Shown here in pieces: positions 45,542-57,900 of a stretch of 64,000 nucleotides of DNA. The stretch is from assembly GCA_030015575.1 (NCBI GenBank), contig JASDDO010000006.1, forward strand, positions 202,869,632 to 202,933,631, in the 5' to 3' direction. Made by a program: the position numbers and the translations under genes. Origin of the DNA: Agapanthus africanus. Taxonomy: Eukaryota; Streptophyta; Magnoliopsida; Asparagales; Amaryllidaceae. The notes below the pieces were generated by a model that did no database searches, was not told where the DNA came from, and saw only the letters and a list, made by a program, of their open reading frames with translations. Position 1 is the first letter of the stretch; each line of letters starts with the position of its first letter.

Positions 45542-48226
45542 TCGTCAGATTTGATGTGCCAACGCAGGCTCAGTTGAGTTGAAGATTTCCAGTATGGAGA
45601 ATCTTACTCAGATCTAGAGTAGGTCGATCCAGAGATGACGTTGTTCGTTGGATGCTCCGATAGGAGATCAGTAAGTTGACCAGTTTCAGATAGAAGGACC
45701 TCACCCAGATGCGTTGTGAGTTGATCGAGAGCGGATGAATAAAGTATATTCCTCCGATGGTTAGGACTAGTTCCCGAGAACGTTTTCGGCTTGGTATCTT
45801 CTACAGAGTGATGAAGATACCGAGTTCGTAATTTCGAGTCCGTGTGAGAGACTCCGGATTGACTGTAGCCGAGAACAATTAGTGTATGCAGATAGCATGA
45901 CATGACTTCGAAGTAGACGATAATAAAGACGAGTGGAACAAGAGATTCGCGCGAGATGTTAACGAGTTGTTGTTACTCCCCGTTGAGATAAGAGATTGGA
46001 TATGTATACAGAGGCATGGGGATATGGCCAGTTTCGAAGAAATGTTGTGCTAAGAACGCAGATGTCCAGAAAACGAGAAAAGATTATGTTAGAGTACCAG
46101 CCTCCATATAGTTCGGCATAAGTGAGATTGGAAGGGACCTTGAGAAGGTTCCTTCCAGGACACTGCTGCGATAAGATTTTCACCGAGGATCAGTTGTGTC
46201 ACGTGTGTTCGGAGGGCCAGAGGCCGACGCCAGTGACGTGCTTCTTTACGAGTGGTCATGCTAATTGGCCGAGAGATAACCAGAGGAGTGTCTGAGCGGA
46301 ATTGTTTCCGTTAGTACACCAGACCGGGCCGACGAGCCGATGGATTGCGAGATTGGTAATCCACAGAGAAATGAGGACCCAGAGACAGAGGACGCTAGAC
46401 CGTGAGCAGGAGGCAAGCGGATGTTCTTGCTCTACCAGTTTTGGGCGCACCGACATTTTTCGACATTGTAGGAGGTGTACCTCAATGTCATTTGTTGCGA
46501 TTTGCGTTTGTGATCCGAGCATCATTCTTATATCGCTTGGATTTGAGTTTTGATGATTGAGATTCATGATATTATTTTCGTGCACCATGGCTGCATCTGC
46601 TGGGTATTTACATTTTGTGCATAGTTATTGCACTTGATATATGTTTTATACACCGTTGTGTTGGTTTGTGATTTGTGCATATTTATTGCACTTGATATCG
46701 GTTTTGTGCCTTGGCTGCACGTTTTTATGATTTCGTGGATTTCATAAGGTTAATTTGATTTTGTGTATGCGATATGCACTCGATTTGATTTATGCACTCG
46801 GTATAGCTTACATGTGCTTGCAGTGCATTGATACGTGTTTTGTGCACGCAGTTGCACACGTTTATGATTTTATACACCTGGGTACACTCGGTGTTGTTTT
46901 TGTGAGCATTTGAGATATGGATTTGTATTTCGTGCATTGGATGCATCGGATTGGTATTTCGCGCATTGGTTGCACTAGATTTATACTCCGTATATTGCTT
47001 GCACCCGATTTATGTCTTTGAGCATTTCTTTCACCAGATTTATGTTTTTGTGAGCGTTTGCACTTGACGTTCGTTTTCGTGCATGCTAATGCACTAGAGG
47101 CTTTATACGGACCTGAGGTGCTTGGGTTGGATTTTTGCGCATATTAGGCGTTTGGTATTGGATTTTGTGCGCACCGGATGCACTTAATTTAGATTTTATT
47201 CGTGCATGTCGGATGCACTTGATTGAGATTTTATTCGTGCACGTTGGATGCACTTGATTTAGATTTCGTTCGTGCATGACGGATGCACTTGATTTGGATT
47301 TTCGCGCATGTTGGGCGCATGATATGAGATGTGATTTTGTGCACACTTGATGCACTCGATTTGGATTTTCATTCATGCATGTTAGTTGCACTGGATTGAG
47401 GTTTTCGTACACTATAGATGCACTAGATGTTGTTGTCATGCACACCAGTTGCATTTGATATATGCTTTCGTGCACACCCGTTGCACTTAGTTTTGCTTTT
47501 ATGAATATCGTAGCACTTGTATTAGATTTGATTTCCGTGCGCACCAGACGTACGTGATGTTGGATACGCCTTTTGAGGCTGATTTTACTCTTGAACACTC
47601 TGTTTTCATGATGGGCACTCTATTACGTAGTAGCTGAACAGGACTGATCTGAGGACAGTACCTAAATACTTTGCATACAAAAAATGTTTACTAAGAGGTT
47701 TTCAAAAAGGAGCTATAGTCTCGCTATTTGCTAAGTGTCCGCGAGCGACACGAACGTTTACAAAGGAAAACCTTTTGGGATATTTAAAAGGGGAAGAACG
47801 TATATTTGACCAAAACATATATAAACGTATATTTATTACTTTACAAATGAGTGTCCGTCTTTTGTGCCATGAGTTACGCATCACACGGCGATTCAGAAAA
47901 GATTTTGCAAGTGTTTTATTCAGTTTTAGGAGATTTTTCCAAGGATGCGTACTATATACGTATTACAGTATTTGACTAGTGTATATTGGATTTCAGTAGT
48001 GGATTTCAAGATTTGTATCTCCATTATAACTCCAGTGATTGCGTTACGCTTGACGGAGTTCGATTTTGAGTTTCATACTCGTTTTCAGGCGCACACGATG
48101 CGCTGTGGTATTTCTGTATCTTCTGTGATTTCGGAGCCCCGTGATTTGAGCTGATTATCGAAATGTTTTAGTATTTGGGGGTTTAAATTTAAATTCGGGG
48201 ACTGAATTTATTTAAGAGGGGAATAT
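45542..48226 (+). mobile_element. T1 internal region, 3' piece
   Basis: It continues T1 after the insertion of D. The first kilobase is decayed coding sequence with a weak zinc-knuckle trace near 46190-46290. About 46560-47560 is a degenerate minisatellite (see separate entry). 47600-48210 is non-coding and matches, inverted, 53096-53690 of element A. The purine tract TTAAGAGGGGAATAT ends at 48226 against the 3' LTR. Confidence 0.6.
46560..47560 (+). repeat. Degenerate minisatellite of roughly 35-base units, each with a GTGCA/TGCAC hairpin
   Basis: Many imperfect units of the type GCACTTGATTTRGATTTT followed by GTGCATGNNGGATGCAC. The second half is a small stem-loop (stem GTGCA/TGCAC, 6- to 8-nt loop). 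A shorter mirror copy is in element A at about 53690-54060. It lies between the coding remains and the polypurine tract. Confidence 0.75.
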
Positions 48227-48780
48227 TGTAACATTTCAAAAATATAAAATATTATTTTTGTAATTTAATATTAAAATAATATATTTCACGAAAACTACCC
48301 GATTTGCGAATTTGGGGTTTTCGTAAAATGGTATAACTATATACCAATATTTGTGAAATAATTGGAGATTAAAATTATTTATTCATTTAAATATATATTT
48401 ATCGGATTTGGCATTTTTATAATTAATTATATGCAGTTTAAATAAAAATTGATTAGTGCACTACTAATCGCGATTAAGCCAAATCCGTGTTTCTACATTT
48501 TTCCATAGTTAGTGCACCATGACATGTTGCATTTTTGTTGCATGTTGTTTCTTTTGTATTTATTGATATTTGGCTTTAAAAGAAAAGGAGAAAAGGAAAT
48601 AGAAAAGAAAAGTCAATAGCATGTGATGTGAGAGAGAGAGAGAGAGAGGCATGGGCTTGTGAGAGGGTGAGAATAAGAGAGAGGGAGGGAGGGAGGGCTG
48701 CCCCTTCATTTGTTTTCTTCAACCTCATCATCCTCTTGCTTCTTCCACCTTCACCTCCATGTATCATCTAAATTCGTTCA
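48227..48780 (+). repeat. T1 3' LTR, first 554 bases
   Basis: It starts TGTAACATTTC and runs parallel to 3795-4370 through the GA microsatellite. Element A begins at 48781, so the remainder of the LTR should lie beyond the nested elements, outside the window. Confidence 0.85.
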
Positions 48781-51700
48781 TGTCACGACCCGAAAGTACG
48801 GAACATGACCGACACTTAGGCCACAAACGTCTTAAGGAGTACGTGCTCTAAGTAAGCCGAGCTCAAAAATCCAAACCAAGAAAAGTAGTGGAGCGAAGGA
48901 AAAACCATATGTAAATCAACCAGTTTGCAACATAATATACAACGCCTAAAAGCGAGGATCACAACAGAAAAGGGAACTCAACAGCTTGAAACCCAGAGAT
49001 ATATAACGTGCGACTCTAAGGTCGAAAGAATAAACACCACTGGTCTCTATCTTAAATAAATACAGGTTTGGTTGATGGAACTTCTAGATACAACTGAAAT
49101 ATAATATACAATGTATAATGATGGGTACGATACAAATAATCCACCTACTAGCAAGTCACCTGAAGAAGCCGTGCCCGCAAAGCCGTAATATAACCCGTAC
49201 AGCAACACCTGCAAGAAACTGGGGCACAACGGGGGTGAGTTGCCAACTCGTGAATAGAAAAACATCTACGAACAGAAAATCGCATGTATGACGCAATCCT
49301 TGGTCATACGATCATAATATATATTCCTCAAATATATATCCAGCATTCTATAACAATGACTAGGGTAACTATCTAACCCAAATGTAATCCCATGTGCCCA
49401 TGTCAGTGTCAGTGCCTCAGGTAGCAATGTATCATATGAATGATGTAAGAATGCATGAAAAGTATGATCAATGTAATCAAAGTCTGTATGTGATCAATGT
49501 CCGTATATAGGTGGATCCCGTCCACGTGACACCCAATGACAATAAGCATCATGCATGTAAATATGAGGATATAGTCAAAATCATGGAAAACATCATGAAC
49601 CCTGTGCCCAGCATCGGCACAAAACAAAGCCTCAATCTCAATATCAGAATGTCTCTGATAAGTCTCACTATCTAGGGCGCCGTCAATCCAGACCGGCCCC
49701 TACCATCAATCTCAAGACCACGACGGTATCCTCCGGATATCCGACGAGTCGGGTAAAATCACCGGTCGGTAGTGCTCCTCTGCCAGGCTCAACGCCATCT
49801 CCTACGATCTTCTTGCCCCGAGGTACCGCACCGGGCCCACTATGTATCCGCAATCGGCCTCATCCGCCTCCTCGAATCGGGTTTCACATGTCGCTCTCAG
49901 CACCGAGAAAAACATGGTGGACGCACTGAAATATCATATCAGGGGTAACCGGGTTTTTACAACAATTACATAATCTATTTGAAATACCAACGGTTCCCAA
50001 ATCCAGAAATATCATAGAACAACATATCTCAATGCGCATAATCAGAAAACATGATGTATGTGACATATCAATGAAGTGCAAGTATAACAGGATATCATGC
50101 AACATGGAATAATAGTATGCACATACAAGGGTCATATCCTGCAGCAATAATACTACTGTGTAGTGACATGGCAATTACCGATGAAGATGTGTGTGAACTG
50201 GCAAGTAAGTGTACGTGGTACATACGCATCATCGGTAATGGTGCTGGTGTCCTAACAGCATGATATCAACAATAGAATATGAATCACAATAAGTATGCGA
50301 TGCAGAGCAACAATAATAAAGTGCGGGAGCTGAATACCAACACAATGATAGCTAAACTGCATCTAATGTCATAAGAGTCATATAGCTACACCACTATAAG
50401 GCTGAGCTAAAGCTAACAGTAGGTAAGGGAAACCGCCTAACCTCTGAGTCGATACATATAAATATATATAGTCGGTGATCCCGCCTCAATAATATCACAT
50501 CCGATACCATATCTCTATAATCGGTTATTCCCAAGTCAAGAGTGCGGATCAAACATCACTTTACAGCTCGTACGTAAATCCGTCGTACGGCATCCCAAAT
50601 CTGGGTACGGGTCAATATCACATTCGTCATATCATTCATCTGGTATTCTCTATATCAAATATCATAATCTGGGTACTGACCTACGTCTAGTACAAGGCAA
50701 ACATCATCACTATAATTATGATCTGACTACTGATCGACAGCCTCGTATAAATCGATATCATCATCACATATCATCACAAGGAGTAAACATCGCCGAATGC
50801 GGCCTATCATACTAATCTTGTCATATCATATCATGTCACATCTCGTAACGTAATCACATGTCGACCATTTTATAGATATATATCACTATTCCTATGGCAT
50901 TATCATCCCAAAATCTGCTAAAGCATCAAGACATATCTCAAATATGAATTTTACCATATCACCGATATCATAACCTCGGATCAAATATCATCGACTCATC
51001 TCAAACCCAAGTATCATCCTCAAATCCGTATGTGAACACATAGTCCCATACCCATGTGACCACATAACTATATAGAATCCTATAACCACATATGAAATAA
51101 GGATATATGCAAGCTTGTATGTGTGTATATGTATGTGTAGTGCACCCACTACCTAGGAGTTCGTAACCTTTCACCAATCCAACACACCAATATCCATCTT
51201 AACATCAATAATTAATCCCAAACAACATATATTAATTGTTAGTATGTATACACATCCGTATACATCACTACGAACTGCGGGGGTGCTATACGCCATCCAC
51301 CCGACTTCTCCCCATAGATATAAATCTACTCACCTTTCTTTATGCGTGCTGGTGCCGATGTCGCCATTTGCATCTCCAACGCTTGACGCAACGTAGGGTA
51401 CTTACAAGGATATCACAAGCTAAAACACATGAAAACCATGTCGGAAACCAAAATGGTGCACGCTACGTCTATAAGTAAAAACCTATAGCCTTGCGTGCAA
51501 ACACGGCCAATGTCCCTCTGCCGTTGGCATTCAAACGCCACCCGACAGAAACGAATCATCGAATACCAAAATCCATACGAAAACAAGTCGCAAACCATGC
51601 GCCAACTCAAGAAAATCAACCCAGATTCTATCATGGTTGTAACCAGACAAAACTAGACATACCCAGGGTCAAGTTTTCAGGTAAAAGAGCCGTCCACGGA

Positions 51701-53095
51701 AAACGAGGGGGTTTCCTACAGCTCTGGCCGCAAATTGCGGCCAGATGGAATATATTTGCGGCCGAGACAAAGAGGTGGGGGCTAGAGTTTTGTGGGATGG
51801 TTCCAGGGTGCCTGCACAGCTTACTTCCAAGTCAATTTTATTTTAGGATTCCCGGGTGAAAGCAGATCTCAGAAAGGTCAATAAGTCGACAAAATTGCTA
51901 AAATACGCCAGTCGAAACTTTCAGGTAACTTACTGGAAATCTGGGGTATTCTGGGGTTAACTGGTCTCAAACACACCTAATAAGGTTATACCAACTATCA
52001 CAACCATCTCTTGGCCAAACCTCACTCAAATTTATCTAAACTAGCACTAATCTATATAATAACACTAAGTTTCAGTTAAATAACCATGATCAAGCAAGAA
52101 AGGAATTGGGTTGCAAGATTATACCTCAAGGGGGGTCCTAGAGTGAAGGAGAAGGGAAGGAGGAGGAAGAAGGGCTATTGGTGGACTGCTGAGCTGCTTC
52201 TACAGCTCCTGTAGTTGTTGTTGCAGCTGTTGCTGAAGCTGCTCAGGCTGCTACTGCTGCTTGCAATATTTTCTTTCTTTTGTTGTTGTTGCTGTAGTGG
52301 TTGTGGCTGTTGTTGCAGCAGCTACAGCTGTTGTTGTTGTTGTTGTTGTGTTTGCTTTGGTGAAGTGGAGAAGTGATGTTGTAGTGTTTGATGAGGGTGT
52401 GGGTTGTAGTATATGATGTTACTGTTGTTGCTGATGCAATGGGGCTGAAATGTGCTGATGGCTGAAGTGTTGATATTGGCTGATGGTATTGTTGCAGCTG
52501 AAATTAGGGGCTGGGGTGGCTGCTGATGTGTTGATATGGGGGCTGAAGTGTTGATATGAGTGTGTAGGTGTTGGGCTATGGTGTTAGGGGCTGGTGTAGG
52601 GTTGGCTGATGTATTGTTTCAGCTGCTGATGTTGGCTGAAGTTGGAATGTTTGGGCTGATGTGTGAGAGGGTGTGAAAGAGCACAAGGGACTATGGAGTG
52701 GGATGGATCATGGCACACCCTAGCCACCTCTCTCTCTCTCTCACTCCTACACAAGGTCAACTCTAACCCTAATCACCTTTAACAAGCTAACAACCCTTAA
52801 ATAACCCCACTAACCCAACCAATTGGTTCAAGCCACCATGGTCATCTAAGCATGGTAACCCTAGACTTCACCCAAGGTCACCTTTAACATGCATAAGTGT
52901 GTACAGTCCAGATAAAATTCCAATAAAATATTCATAAAACCAGATAAAATATTTAAAAGCCATTTTGGTAAACTTTTTACCAAAAAACCCCTCATTAACA
53001 CACAATTACCACAAGATAACATATTTTAGAACTTCCACCACTTTTTGTCCAGAATTTTCCCAAAAATAATATTTTATTTTTTTTGAAATGTTACA
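48781..53095 (-). mobile_element. Tekay-like element A: 3' LTR
   Basis: A 4.3-kb minus-strand LTR. It begins (plus strand) TGTCACGACCCGAA and ends GAAATGTTACA. The inverted polypurine tract CCCCCCTTAAAGAAATTC follows at about 53103-53120, so this is a 3' LTR. It carries the GGTGAGTTGCC box near 49220, the GTGCC/GGCAC hairpin at 49604-49620, the TGGCCGCAAATTGCGGCCA near-palindrome at 51725-51743 and a CTG/CAG-rich stretch at 52190-52345. It inserted into the 3' LTR of T1. Confidence 0.8.
52190..52345. repeat. CTG/TTG-rich low-complexity stretch in A LTR
   Basis: Interrupted trinucleotide runs (GCTGCT, TGTTGTTGTTGTTGT). The related LTR at 54509-63478 has a similar CTG-rich stretch at 62825-62998. 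Confidence 0.85.
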
Positions 53096-54090
53096 GTCTT
53101 CCCCCCTTAAAGAAATTCGGTCCCCGAATTTTAAATTTAAACCCCCAAATTCTAAAACATTTCAAAAAAATGTCCAAGTCAACGGGGCTCCGAAACCATC
53201 AATACATAAAACGTATAGTAGCGCAATACATGCGCACGGGTAACGAGCAGATAACTCGAAATCAAACTCCGTCAAGCATCTTGCAATCATCGGAGTCAAG
53301 GTGAAAACAAAAATGCCAAATCCAAGGCAAAACCGATATGCTAGAAATCGGAACTATACATGTAACTATATGAAGGAAATGCATGCCAAAATTTTTGTCG
53401 ATGTACAATGCGCATAACACTGCACAGTGGCGGACGTCTCTATAAGAAAATAGCCATATACGTATATACCTTTTGTTAATATGCACGATCCGCCGTTTTT
53501 GAAAACAATTTAGAAGGGTTTCCTCGTTTCCAACGTTCGTGTCGTATCGGACACGTATGCAAATAATGAGACTATAGCTCGCTTTTGGAAATCCCTTTGA
53601 AATCTATCAATGCATGCAAAATACACTCAGGTACTGTCATTTGACTAGTCCCGCTCAGTATGAAAACAATGATGAAACCTCACAAAAATGTACTGCTCCA
53701 TAGAAACTAATTCAAGAGTGCATATGAAAACCATGTGCGTCTGGTGCGCACGGAAATCAAAATCCATACCTGTGCCAAGAAGGTCCACAGAAACACCATC
53801 AAGGTGCAACGGTTGTGCATGCAACATCTGTCATGGGCCAAGTGTGTGCCTGACAGCAAAAACAGGTGCATCTGATATGCACGAAGAATCTCGATTTAGT
53901 GCATCTGGTGTGCACCAAATCACATCTCATAACATGCGCCCAACATGCGCTAAAAATCCAAATCTGGCGCATCCATCATGCACGAAATCATGAAATCCAA
54001 CATCAAGCGCCGAACATACGCAAAATCCAATCAGGTGCATAAGGTGCACAAAACAAATATCGAGCATCACCCTCGAAATCGAAGTCCAGT
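53096..54090 (-). mobile_element. Element A internal 3' flank
   Basis: A minus-strand, non-coding part upstream of the polypurine tract, matching T1 47600-48226 and, at 53690-54060, the GTGCA/TGCAC minisatellite. No pol is present. The piece is cut off at the Cassandra LTR. Confidence 0.65.
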
Positions 54091-54504
54091 TGTTATGCCC
54101 CACCTCCAATACAGAGAGTATTGTCTGCTCTGGCCGAAGCTGCACGGTTTTGTCCTTCGGAGCGAACCGGACCCGACCAGGGGCCACTTCCCAGGAGGTC
54201 ACCCATCCCAGGACTTCCCTGGCCCGAGCACGCTTAACTACGGAGTTCTCAAACTCCTGTAGTGCCAGTTCACTTAAAAGGCGCCTCTGTATTGAAGAGT
54301 GGTATCATTCCATTTATAGTACAGATCTGCCCTCTTTCGGAATGTATTCCGAAGAGTCGCCATTGTTCTACAGTGGGTCCCACGGACTCAAGAGCTGGCC
54401 CCCACGGATTCAAGAGGTCGCCCCCACCCACTTAACACGACACTTGGCGTGGCACTTTGTTTCGTGTGGCACTTTGCTCCGTGAGCAAGAACCGGGTTCC
54501 GACA
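54091..54504 (-). mobile_element. Cassandra-type TRIM LTR with 5S rRNA-derived domain
   Basis: On the minus strand it starts TGTCGGAACCCGG, carries a TATAAATGG box (about 54323-54314), then a 5S rRNA-like block, and ends GAGGTGGGGCATAACA. Cassandra is the plant family of short non-autonomous LTR elements whose LTR holds 5S sequence. I find no second LTR and no matching 5-bp flanks (CCAGT left, TTCTT right), so it is partial or rearranged rather than a clean solo LTR. It is a fossil. Confidence 0.75.
54181..54290 (-). other. 5S rRNA-like domain inside the Cassandra LTR
   Basis: The minus strand contains AACTCCGTAGTTAAGCGTGC (box A region) and GGATGGGTGACCTCCTGGGA (box C region) with the proper order and spacing of plant 5S rRNA. 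The first third of 5S is only faintly recognisable. It is not a functional 5S gene; the conserved internal promoter region is a hallmark of Cassandra. Confidence 0.8.
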
Positions 54505-57143
54505 TTCTTGTCACGACCCGAAATTGGCCCGTGACGGCCCTAATACTACGCAACGCCTAAAGACGTAACGCAGTAAAAGAAAGCCAAAACCCAGAAATCT
54601 AAACCAAGAAAATACGGAAAAAGATAATATAAGTTTTTGAAACATTTGAAATCGCAACCCAAATTCTTTAAAAGTCCTACTTTCTTTCTTTAAAATTTTG
54701 GCAACACCCCCTTTTTGTAAAAACTAGCCAAGATGAATACAACACAAATATACGATGCCGTAGCGAAGAAATAAAGACAATGGAGAGAAAGCTGTATATA
54801 AAAGATAACAAATCCACAAATAATATACAATATCGTCCTCACCAAGTCTCTAGGTCAACAACATGATAGTAGATGGAGAGTACAAATACAACGAAGGTAC
54901 AATACAAATACAGATAACCACGAAAACCCACCTAAGAAAAATAGTACTGTGAGCTGATACGGTATCTGTAGCAAAAGATGATAGATGAATATTGAATAGC
55001 CTTCCTCGACTACTCTTGGGAACAACCTGAAACACCTGTGGCACAACGGGGGTGAGTTTCCAACTCGTGAATAGTAGATAACATATGCAGGCAATCGCAA
55101 GAATGTACGTACAGCATGAATCTAAGATATGCGATTACAGTAATAATGAAATGATAATAGTATGCAATAACTATGCAATAGGGATATGAGAAAGTAGATA
55201 TGCAGCAATCATAAGGGTACACTAACAGGTACTACCAATATACGAAACCGTGCATAAGTGAATAGGTATGAGGTATGGAGTGAAATATGTCATTCCCACG
55301 GAAACCTGACATCGTGGTAGGGTCACAATCTATTAAGACATTCAAATCCCAATTTCTCAAATCAGCCCCTACATTGGGCTCTCACATCATATAAGTCTCG
55401 CATCTCCTCAATGTACAATATCGAGTAATCTCCTATATCCTAAATGTACAAATCAGTAATCGCATAGGTATGTCAAATATCCAATCTCAATGAATCACCT
55501 AATATCCCAAGTCAAATCTCAAGTAAGAATCTAACATCCTAAAGGTATATATATACAGAAATAAATATGATGGGGGCAATACACATATATCAGCGCCCCA
55601 TTCCACTAATATTGGTGTAAGGGTATATATAACAACGGCTAAATCCCGTGTTATATATACAAAGGTGTTAAAGAAATATCATGAAAACCATGTGCCAAGC
55701 ATCGATACAGAATTCCTGATCACGTATCATACGCTATCCCGAAAGCATGAGTGCCTAGCTCTGACCCTCGCCTTTCGACGTATGCATACGTACATGACTC
55801 CCAACGGTGTCTCCGTGATCCCCCGCCGAGTCATGGGTACTGTCACCGGTAGTTACTCGCCCGCATCCAGGCTCAATCGGCAAAGCCCATCGATCTTCTT
55901 GCCGAGGGGAACCATACCGGGCCCCACCATGTACCCTCATACGGCAACCACACCTCGTATGGAGTATACAATCAGAACCGATAAATCTCATGGTGGCTGC
56001 GCGAATATCATATCAAGGAAACCGGGTTTTTCAATGCATGCATAATTTCATGAACTCCCGCAGTTCCCAAATCCAGAAATCATCATGTGAAATCAAAATA
56101 ACAATGCGCAAATCCAGGAATACATATATGCGATATATCTGAAATGCGAGTATATAAATGAAAATATGTAGCTGAAACCAGATGTATGTGAAATCAATAA
56201 GGTACAGCTAAGTATAGGTGTCTACCTATAAGTAAAAGATGTCGTATACCCCCTGGGTATAAGTAGAATATGAAGGATACCCCCCTGGGTATAAGTAAAA
56301 TATGTGCAAGGTATACCTGTAGCTGTATCGCATGGTGTAGATGTACCTATCACTAAGGGTAAGATACACTATAGGTATACCGATAAGCTAGATGTCATGT
56401 ATGATAAGCAATATAGTATCAATAAGGGGTTGTGTGTGACATGGCAATTATTGACGGTGTGTGTGTAGCATACAATCCGTACTCGTGCAACATGAACCGT
56501 CAATAATACGTGCAGTGTCCTACGGCTGCTAGTCACAGTACAACTATATCAAGGAAATAAGATAAAGGCGCAATTCTAACAATGACGTAGAATATGCGAC
56601 AGGTATTTGAATTCTAGCCCAGACGCATAACGCCATGCGGGCGATTCCCCTGTAGATGTTAAATCTACTCACCTACACTCCACGCTAGGTGAATCCTACC
56701 ATCTGCTCCCCCCTGTAGCTTTGTCCGTAGTCCCTGCCTGCAAACCTGCAAATAAGACATGGAAATCATATATAAGCCAAATATTCCGCAAAACGCGATA
56801 TCGAACCAAAACGAGAAACTCGCGTCGCGAACTAAACGCGCGTGTGCACGATACGCTGAATCGTATGTATACGCGTCTAAAACCATCGCGATACGCGGCG
56901 ATACGCTGGATCACAGAACCCACTCACGTATCGCGCGTATCGCGTAAACACAACGGACATGAAAAACGGTATATTGTCCCAGATTTTCCTACAGGCCAAA
57001 TCTTACAAAACTAGACATGCCAAAGCACTAGAAAACACTGCAGACAACCCTAGCCAAGACCCCAACACCCCTGCCCCCTACTTGGCCGCAAATTGCGGCC
57101 AAACACAATAAATCTGTGGCCCAAGGTAAGAGTTAGGGGCTCG

Positions 57144-57360
57144 CACTAGTAAAATAGGGGGTTGCCACTACGGATGAAAATATCCGTAGGGGCAGATTTT
57201 ACTTGGACCTACGGATTAATACGTAGGGCTAAAAGGTTGCCCCTACGGGCACAGACGTCCAAGAATAAAAATATTAATTCTTAATTTGGTGTTTGCCCCT
57301 ACGGAGCAGCAAACAAAGGACCTACGGGTATATCCGTAGGGGCAAGTAAATATCTATTTA
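57144..57360. repeat. CACTA left subterminal repeat region
   Basis: Five or so copies of ATATCCGTAGGGGC or CCTACGG in both directions, e.g. 57171-57195, 57212-57230 and 57295-57345. In this superfamily such arrays bind the TnpA-type protein. Confidence 0.85.
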
Positions 57361-57424
57361 ACAAAACCCCAGATCGATCGCCTACGCTTACTTTCTCTCT
57401 CTCTCTCAATCGCGCGCAAGAAAA

Positions 57425-57600
57425 AACCCCAAATCGCCTCCGTCGTCGCCACCATCGCCTCCGTCGTCGCCACCGCCGGTTTCGTCGCCACCGTCGTCGC
57501 CAGCGCCTGTTTCGTCGCCAGCGCCTGTTTCGTCGCCACCGTCGTCGACACCGTCGTCGCCACCGCCGGTTTCGTCGCCAAATCGCCACCGTCGTCGCTC
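57425..57600 (+). repeat. GTCGCC-rich minisatellite in the CACTA 5' region
   Basis: Imperfect units such as CCGTCGTCGCCACCG and TTTCGTCGCCAGCGCCTG repeat about ten times just after a CTCTCTCTCT run. It lies in the presumed 5' untranslated part; an open frame across it has only repetitive Ala/Val-rich content. Confidence 0.75.
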
Positions 57601-57719
57601 CAGCCTACCAGCAGCCGTTCAGGTATAAATCTCGAGGTAAATTAAATCATTTTTGGATTATTTTGGGCTTAGGGTTCATGGCTGGGTCTGGGTTGCACGC
57701 GCGAGAGTTGGGGTTGGGC

Positions 57720-57870
57720 AGGGGTCGCGGTGGCGGTCGGGGTCGGGGTCGGGGTAGGGTTAGGGTTGGGGTTCGGCTGCTACTGGGGTGGGGCTGGGGT
57801 TAGGGTTACGGTGGGGCTGGGGTTAGGGTTACGGTAGTGGGGCTGGGGTTAGGGTTACGGTGGGGCTGGT
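57720..57870 (+). repeat. Telomere-like minisatellite in the CACTA element
   Basis: At least three units close to GGGGTTAGGGTTACGGTG (about 27-30 bases each), preceded by GGTCGGGGTCGG repeats. Short GGTTAGGGTTA strings resemble telomere repeats but are embedded in longer units. Confidence 0.8.
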
Positions 57871-57900
57871 TGAATGGCTCTTCTGATTAGTTGACAAATA

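Larger units (their letters stand above)
3795..48780 (+). mobile_element. Tekay-like Ty3 element T1 (decayed, split by later insertions)
   Basis: T1 comprises a 5' LTR (3795-7737), a tRNA-Met primer site (7742-7753), an internal region in two pieces (7738-8574 and 45537-48226), a purine tract and the start of its 3' LTR at 48227. The internal region carries a weak gag-like zinc-knuckle trace near 46190-46290 and a degenerate minisatellite, but no recognisable reverse transcriptase or integrase. It is either an old wreck with several breaks or a non-autonomous member. Copia element D split the internal region and Tekay-like element A cut the 3' LTR at 48780. The visible LTR portions differ by several percent, so T1 is among the oldest layers. 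Confidence 0.7.

Noticed and set aside
46560-47560. CRISPR-like array
   Set aside because: Units are degenerate, spacers are not unique segments between identical repeats, and the context is a plant retroelement.
51236-51859. Possible host exons in 51236-51859
   Set aside because: The stretch aligns with the A2 LTR on both sides of the CACTA element, so it is LTR sequence.
54181-54290. A functional 5S rRNA gene
   Set aside because: Only the 3' two thirds resemble 5S; it is a single copy inside a TG...CA-bounded LTR and fits Cassandra.
54084-54510. Clean solo Cassandra LTR with target duplication
   Set aside because: The 5-bp flanks CCAGT and TTCTT do not match.
57299-57589. Arg/Trp-rich minus-strand frame of 96 codons
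   Set aside because: It is the antisense of the GTCGCC minisatellite, so the composition follows from the repeat.
57720-57870. True interstitial telomere
   Set aside because: The repeat unit is about 27-30 bases with GGTTAGGGTTA only as part of it; no TTTAGGG run is present.
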